This document shows positions 13,553 through 17,745 of a DNA stretch of 17,745 bases, piece after piece (the first letter of the stretch is position 1; every line of letters starts with the position of its first letter). Made by a program: the position numbers and the translations under genes. A model generated the notes under the pieces. It was given only the letters and a program-made list of their open reading frames with translations. It was not told the origin of the DNA and ran no database searches. This DNA comes from Gammaproteobacteria bacterium (lineage in GTDB: Bacteria; Pseudomonadota; Gammaproteobacteria; Chromatiales; Chromatiaceae). The stretch is taken from positions 1-17,745 of the forward strand of contig JAHDCB010000015.1 in assembly GCA_020630035.1 (NCBI GenBank), read 5' to 3'.

Positions 13553-14389
13553 ATGCAGAACACTTGCCGCAGACTATCTATATGGCTGACCTGCTGCCTG
13601 TTACTGAGTGTGTCAGCCCAGGCCGCAGCAACCAGCTTAGACGGCCCACTGATTCAGGGCGGCCTGATTATCGGCACCACCACACCCGGCGCCAGTGTAT
13701 GGCAGGACGACCAACCGGTACGTGTCAGTTCTGAAGGCAAATTCCTGCTCGGCTTTGACCGCGATATGCCAGCAACCTCCAGACTGAAGATCCGCCAGGC
13801 CGATGGTCAGATCGAGCAACGCATATTACCGATACAACAACGCCAATATGCCATCCAGCGGATTCAACTACCGAACCACAAGGTTGCCCCGATGACACCC
13901 GAGGCTATCCGCCATACCCGGCGTGATCGCCGCCTGCTGATACAGGCACGTCGTCGTAACGATGACCGGCAGGACTTCATCGCTGGCTTTATCTGGCCAG
14001 TCACCGGACCGATCAGCGGAGTCTATGGTAGTCAGCGCATTCTGAACGGACAAAAAAAACGCCCGCATTATGGCGTAGATGTCGCACGCCCGACAGGCAC
14101 GCCCGTCGTTGCGCCCGCTGCCGGCATTATCACCGTCGCAGAACCAGACATGTTTTATTCCGGTGGAACTCTCATCATCGATCACGGCCACCAGCTTACA
14201 TCGGCGTTATTACACCTGAGCGAACTCTCAGTCCGGGTGGGTGACCGGGTACAACAGGGACAACTGATTGGCCGGGTGGGTGCCAGCGGACGAGCTACCG
14301 GGCCACACCTGGACTGGCGGATAAAACTCCGGCAGCACCAGGTAGATCCTCAGTTACTGGTGCCACCCATGACAGGAGTGACAAAATGA
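13553..14389 (+). CDS. Exported M23 (LytM-like) metallopeptidase with variant HxD motif
   Basis: Probable periplasmic peptidoglycan endopeptidase or a regulator of amidases. From the ATG at 13553 the protein is 278 residues with a signal peptide (basic CRR, hydrophobic IWLTCCLLLSVSAQA, cleavage near A24). An N-terminal domain (about 30-120) with GTTTPGASVWQDDQPVRVS resembles the beta-sandwich that often precedes M23. The M23 domain (about 145-265) has HYGVDVA (H172, D176), LLHLSEL (H221) and GPHLDWRI (H252, D254). The canonical last motif is HxH; here the metal-ligand histidine is replaced by D254, a variant I recall in some proteobacterial relatives. The frame is open upstream to 13379, but that part overlaps the tRNA gene, so the later ATG is chosen; its GAGG is rather distant. 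The stop overlaps the tolC start as ATGA. Confidence 0.88.
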   Translation: MQNTCRRLSIWLTCCLLLSVSAQAAATSLDGPLIQGGLIIGTTTPGASVWQDDQPVRVSSEGKFLLGFDRDMPATSRLKIRQADGQIEQRILPIQQRQYAIQRIQLPNHKVAPMTPEAIRHTRRDRRLLIQARRRNDDRQDFIAGFIWPVTGPISGVYGSQRILNGQKKRPHYGVDVARPTGTPVVAPAAGIITVAEPDMFYSGGTLIIDHGHQLTSALLHLSELSVRVGDRVQQGQLIGRVGASGRATGPHLDWRIKLRQHQVDPQLLVPPMTGVTK

Positions 14390-15684
14390 AGCCATTTTTG
14401 ATCGGCAGCATGCTGGTCAGCAGCCTGTTTTCTCTCAGCACAGTGGCAGCAGATGACCTGTGGGCAACCTACCAGCAAGCCAGACTGACAGACCCGCAGC
14501 TACAGATCGCTGCGGCAAACCAATCCAGTCGCAACGAAGTCCGCCCGCAGGCACTGGCGGCACTACGCCCAACACTGACGCTCAACGGACAACTGGACTA
14601 CCAGCGACAACACCTGGCGGGCCTGACAGAGGATCGCTATGCCAGCAACAACCTCGCTCTGAGCCTGGTACAACCGATCTATCGTCGGGCGGCCTGGCTG
14701 GCACTGGGACAGGTAGATAAAGAACTGGCACAGGCCGATATCCAATACCAGATCGCGGCACAAAGCCTGATTATGCGGGTTGCACAGGCCTATTTCGGCG
14801 TGCTGGGTGCACAAGATGACCTGCGGTTTGCACACAGCGAAAAGACCGCGATTGCCCGCCAACTGGAACAAGCCAGACAACGCTTTGCCGTCGGACTGGT
14901 CGCGATGACCGATGTGCATGAAGTACAAGCCCGCGCAGACCAGGCAGGCGCGGCCTTATTATCAGCCGAAAATGCGCTGGATAATGCACGCGAAGTGCTG
15001 CGTGAAATGACCCGAACCCCACCTCGGGCACTGGCAAAACTCCAGGCCGACGTTCCCCTGCAAATACCACAGACCCAGCAGGACTGGCACACCCGGGCAA
15101 CCGAGCACAGCCTCCCCCTGCGCGCCGCTAAATTGGCCGCAAACATCGCACAGGACCAGATCGCGATTCAGCAATCGGCACATTATCCGTCACTGGATCT
15201 GACCGCCAACCTCAACCAATCAGATACGCGTGCCCGAAGCGGCGCAGACAGCACCAACCGTAGCATCAGCCTGCAACTGAGCATACCCATGTATCAGGGC
15301 GGCAGAGTGCAATCACAAGTTCGCCAGGCTCAGTTTAATGCCCAGGCCGCCCAGGCTGAGCTCACCCGGCAGCAACATGCGATTGAACGGCAGATCAGTA
15401 CTGCCTATCGCGGCATCCAGACCAGTATCGCTCGCGTCACCGCACTCCAGGCCGTACAAGTCTCAGCACAAAGTGCGCTACAGGCAACACAAGCCGGGTT
15501 TGATGCCGGTACCCGCACCCTGGTAGACGTCCTGAACAACCAGCGCGACCTGTACCGCGCCCGACGAGACTATGCTCAGGCGCGCTATCAATACATCCTC
15601 AGCACCTTATCCTTATATCAGGCAGCAGGCACGCTGGATGACACCCATCTGCAACACATCAACCAGTGGCTGGAGCTAAATTAG
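14386..15684 (+). CDS. tolC: TolC-family outer-membrane channel protein
   Basis: Outer-membrane/periplasmic tunnel protein for type I secretion and RND/MFS efflux. The signal peptide MKPFLIGSMLVSSLFSLSTV is cleaved around A22, and the mature N-terminus DDLWATYQQARLTDPQLQIA matches TolC. The sequence has the internal duplication of the OEP family: the first repeat contains ALSLVQPIYRRAAWLALGQV and AQAYFGVLGAQDDLRFA, and the second contains LSIPMYQGGRVQSQVRQAQF and STAYRGIQTSIARV. Long coiled-coil helices and DVLNNQRDLYRARRDYAQAR follow, as is typical. Length 432 residues against 493 in E. coli, mainly lacking the C-terminal tail. AGGAG lies six bases before the ATG (14386), which overlaps the upstream M23 stop codon. 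No inner-membrane pump or adaptor is encoded here, so the partners are unknown. The family call is secure; strict orthology with TolC is likely. Confidence 0.92.
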   Translation: MKPFLIGSMLVSSLFSLSTVAADDLWATYQQARLTDPQLQIAAANQSSRNEVRPQALAALRPTLTLNGQLDYQRQHLAGLTEDRYASNNLALSLVQPIYRRAAWLALGQVDKELAQADIQYQIAAQSLIMRVAQAYFGVLGAQDDLRFAHSEKTAIARQLEQARQRFAVGLVAMTDVHEVQARADQAGAALLSAENALDNAREVLREMTRTPPRALAKLQADVPLQIPQTQQDWHTRATEHSLPLRAAKLAANIAQDQIAIQQSAHYPSLDLTANLNQSDTRARSGADSTNRSISLQLSIPMYQGGRVQSQVRQAQFNAQAAQAELTRQQHAIERQISTAYRGIQTSIARVTALQAVQVSAQSALQATQAGFDAGTRTLVDVLNNQRDLYRARRDYAQARYQYILSTLSLYQAAGTLDDTHLQHINQWLELN

Positions 15685-15690
15685 GAGAAG

Positions 15691-16899
15691 ATGGTGCAAC
15701 TCAACCAACCCGCGCGTGTACTATCCGGGATGCGCCCGACCGGGCGCCTGCACCTGGGCCATTACCATGGTGTACTCAAAAACTGGCTGACCCTGCAGCA
15801 TGAACATCAATGCTTTTTTTTCGTTGCCGACTGGCATGCGCTGACCACCCAGTATGATGATCCGGAGCAGATTCCGCAGCATACCCGCGAGATGCTGATT
15901 GACTGGCTGGCAGTCGGCATCAATCCGCACGAAGCAACCTTATTCATCCAGTCGCAAGTACCGGAACACGCAGAACTACACCTGCTGCTGTCGATGATCA
16001 CGCCAATCGGCTGGCTGGAGCGCGTCCCCACCTATAAAGACCAGCAACAAAAACTACAAGAAAAAGACCTGACAACCTATGGTTTTCTCGGTTACCCCCT
16101 GTTGCAATCTGCCGACATCCTGCTGTATCGCGCTGGATTGGTGCCAGTTGGTGAAGACCAGGTCGCACATGTTGAACTGACTCGAGAAATCGCGCGCCGC
16201 TTCAATCATATCTATGGCCGGGATGACGACTTTGCTGCAAAGGCCGAACAAGCGATCCGCAAGCTCGGTAAAAAACAAGCCGGACTGTATCGCCAGTATC
16301 GCAAGGCCTATCAGGAACAGGGAGATGCAGAAGCACTGGCCACCGCACAAGCCCTGCTGAACCACCAGCAACACCTGAGCCTGACCGAACGCGAACGATT
16401 GCTCGGCTACCTCGAAGGCGGCGGCAAGCTGATCTTACCCGAGCCACAACCCTTGCTGACGCCGACCGCCAGAATGCCCGGCCTGGACGGACAAAAAATG
16501 TCTAAATCGTATGCGAACACAATTGCATTAGATGCCGACCCGGACACCATCAGCCAGAAGATCCGCACCATGCCGACCGACCCGGCCCGGGTGCGCCGAA
16601 ACGACCCGGGAGATCCACAACAATGCCCGGTCTGGCCATTCCACGAAATATATTCCGACGCTGCAACCTGCGACTGGGTACAGCGCGGCTGCCGCAGTGC
16701 CGGAATCGGATGCGTGGAGTGCAAACAACCGGTGATTGACGCCATGACACAAGAACTGGCACCGATTCAGACACGCGCAGCCGAGTATGCGGCACAACCA
16801 GAGCTGGTACAGAACATCCTGCACGAAGGCTGCCAGCGAGCCAGAGAAATCGCCCGGGAAACCATGGACGATGTCCGCCACGTGATGGCACTCCAATAA
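15691..16899 (+). CDS. trpS: Tryptophan-tRNA ligase (long, Pseudomonas-type)
   Basis: Class I aminoacyl-tRNA synthetase charging tRNA-Trp. The HIGH motif is HLGH (residues 21-24, in MRPTGRLHLGHYHG) and KMSKS is at 269-273 in LDGQKMSKSYANTI. FFFVADWHALT, GFLGYPLLQSADILLYRA and VGEDQVAHVELTREIARRFN form the tryptophan and adenylate pocket. Compared with E. coli TrpS (334 residues) this protein has 402, with an insert of about 60 residues before KMSKS (GKKQAGLYRQYRKAYQEQGD onward) and the C-terminal GCRSAGIGCVECKQPVIDAM, both features of the long type in Pseudomonas and betaproteobacteria. AGGAG at 15683-15687 overlaps the tolC stop and lies only three bases before the ATG at 15691; GTG at 15694 is an equally plausible start. 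Identification is certain. Confidence 0.96.
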   Translation: MVQLNQPARVLSGMRPTGRLHLGHYHGVLKNWLTLQHEHQCFFFVADWHALTTQYDDPEQIPQHTREMLIDWLAVGINPHEATLFIQSQVPEHAELHLLLSMITPIGWLERVPTYKDQQQKLQEKDLTTYGFLGYPLLQSADILLYRAGLVPVGEDQVAHVELTREIARRFNHIYGRDDDFAAKAEQAIRKLGKKQAGLYRQYRKAYQEQGDAEALATAQALLNHQQHLSLTERERLLGYLEGGGKLILPEPQPLLTPTARMPGLDGQKMSKSYANTIALDADPDTISQKIRTMPTDPARVRRNDPGDPQQCPVWPFHEIYSDAATCDWVQRGCRSAGIGCVECKQPVIDAMTQELAPIQTRAAEYAAQPELVQNILHEGCQRAREIARETMDDVRHVMALQ

Positions 16900-16907
16900 C
16901 CCCGGCG

Positions 16908-17639
16908 ATGAGCAACAAACATTTCATCTCCGATGTGCACCTGTCGGATACACGCCCCGATACCATCGCATTATGGCAACACTATCTGCGTATCGGGCCA
17001 CAAACCGGCGACCAGCTATATATCCTGGGCGACCTGTTTGATGTCTGGGTCGGCGACGATGACGATGCTCCCCTCGCCTGCCAGGTGCGCACCAGCCTGC
17101 AACAACTGACCCAACGCGGCGTTGTTCTGTATCTCCAGCATGGCAACCGCGACTTTATGCTCGGCCAACGCTTTGCCCGCCAGACAGGAGCCACACTACT
17201 GCCGGAAGTACACCGCCTGACCGTCGCCGGGCAACCGACACTACTCCTGCACGGCGACCAGTTGTGCACCAATGACCATCGTTATCAGGCCGCCCGAAAG
17301 CGACTACGCAGCCGCTGGTTTCAGTGTCTGCTGCGCTTACGCTCACTGCACGCCCGACGGCGCATCGCTACCGACTACCGCGCCCGCAGCGATAACAACC
17401 CGACGCCGCTCAGCCAGATGGATGCGACAGCAGACGCCGTGCTAGACCAACTGCAACGCCATCATGCAACCCGGATGATTCACGGGCATACCCACCAACC
17501 CGCTGTACACCAGCATCATCTGCCGGATGGGCAGGTCGCCCAACGCTACGTCCTGGACGAATGGCATACCACTCACGCCAGTGTCTGGATCGACGACGGA
17601 CATCACCTGCATCGCCAGATAATCGGCAATCCACTCTGA
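16908..17639 (+). CDS. lpxH: UDP-2,3-diacylglucosamine diphosphatase (lipid A pathway)
   Basis: Hydrolyses UDP-2,3-diacylglucosamine to lipid X and UMP, the fourth step of lipid A synthesis; peripheral inner-membrane enzyme. It is a calcineurin-like metallophosphatase with a two-metal site: FISDVHLS (D9, H11), ILGDLFDVWVGDDDD (D42), HGNRDFMLG (N80), LLHGDQLCTND (H115) and MIHGHTHQPAV (H192, H194, H196). Length 243 residues, near E. coli LpxH (240). The middle lid region (about residues 123-165, KRLRSRWFQCLLRLRSLHAR) is basic and hydrophobic, as expected for substrate and membrane contact. The ATG at 16908 follows trpS by eight bases with no good Shine-Dalgarno sequence, suggesting coupling. 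It supports an organism with lipopolysaccharide. A hairpin follows. Identification is certain. Confidence 0.96.
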   Translation: MSNKHFISDVHLSDTRPDTIALWQHYLRIGPQTGDQLYILGDLFDVWVGDDDDAPLACQVRTSLQQLTQRGVVLYLQHGNRDFMLGQRFARQTGATLLPEVHRLTVAGQPTLLLHGDQLCTNDHRYQAARKRLRSRWFQCLLRLRSLHARRRIATDYRARSDNNPTPLSQMDATADAVLDQLQRHHATRMIHGHTHQPAVHQHHLPDGQVAQRYVLDEWHTTHASVWIDDGHHLHRQIIGNPL

Positions 17640-17646
17640 TCATGCA

Positions 17647-17676
17647 CCTATCACAACAGCCTGGTGGCCTGATAGG
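17647..17676. terminator. Hairpin downstream of lpxH, possible weak bidirectional terminator
   Basis: CCTATCA (17647-17653) and TGATAGG (17670-17676) form a perfect seven-pair stem; the 16-base loop contains further G/C complementarity (CCTGG, GGCC). It lies seven bases after the lpxH stop. There is no T-run in either direction, so termination is a guess based on position. It would suit a boundary between convergent genes. Confidence 0.4.
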
Positions 17677-17682
17677 CTTAAC

Positions 17683-17745
17683 TTATACCAGGGTGTGATT
17701 CAAATTGATGTGGCGTAATAGCTGGGGCACATAAAATTCGTTTCG
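17683..17745 (-). CDS. Possible 3' end of a convergent gene (fragment)
   Basis: On the minus strand the frame is open from the window edge to a TAA at 17683-17685 and reads RNEFYVPQLLRHINLNHTLV. The 20 codons are too few to prove coding: an open run this short has a sizeable chance of occurring at random. Support is positional only: lpxH ends just before a hairpin, and the composition here differs from the upstream genes. I do not recognise the peptide. It could be the tail of an unrelated gene or merely spacer. Confidence 0.25.
   Translation of the reverse strand, partial: RNEFYVPQLLRHINLNHTLV

Noticed and set aside
17677..17745. Terminus of an insertion sequence at the right edge
   Set aside because: The composition shift suggested it, but no inverted repeat partner or transposase motif is visible in the available bases.
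1..17745. CRISPR array, retron, toxin-antitoxin or other defence system
   Set aside because: No regularly spaced direct repeats, reverse transcriptase, nuclease or small paired genes were found; every long plus-strand frame is explained by a known family.

Overview
The window is a dense, almost entirely plus-strand stretch of housekeeping chromosome. It looks like a gammaproteobacterium: the order rpsB-tsf-pyrH-frr-uppS-cdsA-dxr, the linked lysC-csrA-tRNA-Ser block, a Pseudomonas-type long TrpS, and LpxH and an outer-membrane TolC (lipid A and Gram-negative envelope). I cannot name a genus. No CRISPR array, prophage, toxin-antitoxin pair, secretion island or complete insertion sequence is visible, and I see no convincing undescribed multi-gene system. 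The unusual content is in the intergenic DNA and in a few atypical proteins.

Layout. (1) 1-5894: translation and envelope-precursor operon, rpsB (5' end cut off by the window), tsf, pyrH, frr, uppS, cdsA, dxr, with tight overlaps at tsf/pyrH, frr/uppS, cdsA/dxr. The pyrH-frr spacer carries a 148-bp foldback repeat element, and the rpsB-tsf spacer carries what looks like a lone arm of a second repeat family. The usual continuation rseP-bamA does not follow dxr. (2) 5895-6803: an AT-richer spacer with a possible promoter, then a DUF481-type outer-membrane beta-barrel gene followed by a hairpin; this looks like an insertion relative to the canonical order. (3) 6867-11421: a nucleic-acid block rnhA-dnaQ-dprA-topA, with coding overlaps at its first two junctions. 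(4) 11422-13426: lysC behind a good sigma70-like promoter but with no Shine-Dalgarno sequence; then a 300-bp spacer almost filled by a 180-bp foldback element of the second family; then csrA with an unusually long C-terminal tail; then tRNA-Ser(GCU) starting one base after the csrA stop codon. (5) 13427-15684: a short repeat-rich spacer, an exported M23 (LytM-like) peptidase with a variant active-site motif, and an overlapping tolC-like outer-membrane channel gene. (6) 15691-17639: trpS and lpxH, then a hairpin and possibly the 3' end of a convergent gene at the right edge.

How the genes work together. Block 1 supplies ribosomal protein S2, EF-Ts, UMP for nucleotide and peptidoglycan precursors, ribosome recycling, undecaprenyl-PP (UppS), CDP-diacylglycerol (CdsA) and isoprenoid precursors (Dxr). 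Block 3 combines RNase HI and topoisomerase I, which both limit R-loops, with the replicative proofreading exonuclease and the DprA recombination mediator. Blocks 4-6 combine aspartate-family amino-acid supply, global post-transcriptional control (CsrA), cell-wall remodelling, efflux, tRNA-Trp charging and lipid A synthesis.

The two points most worth following up are the foldback element forming most of the probable csrA leader and the related repeat arm upstream of tsf.
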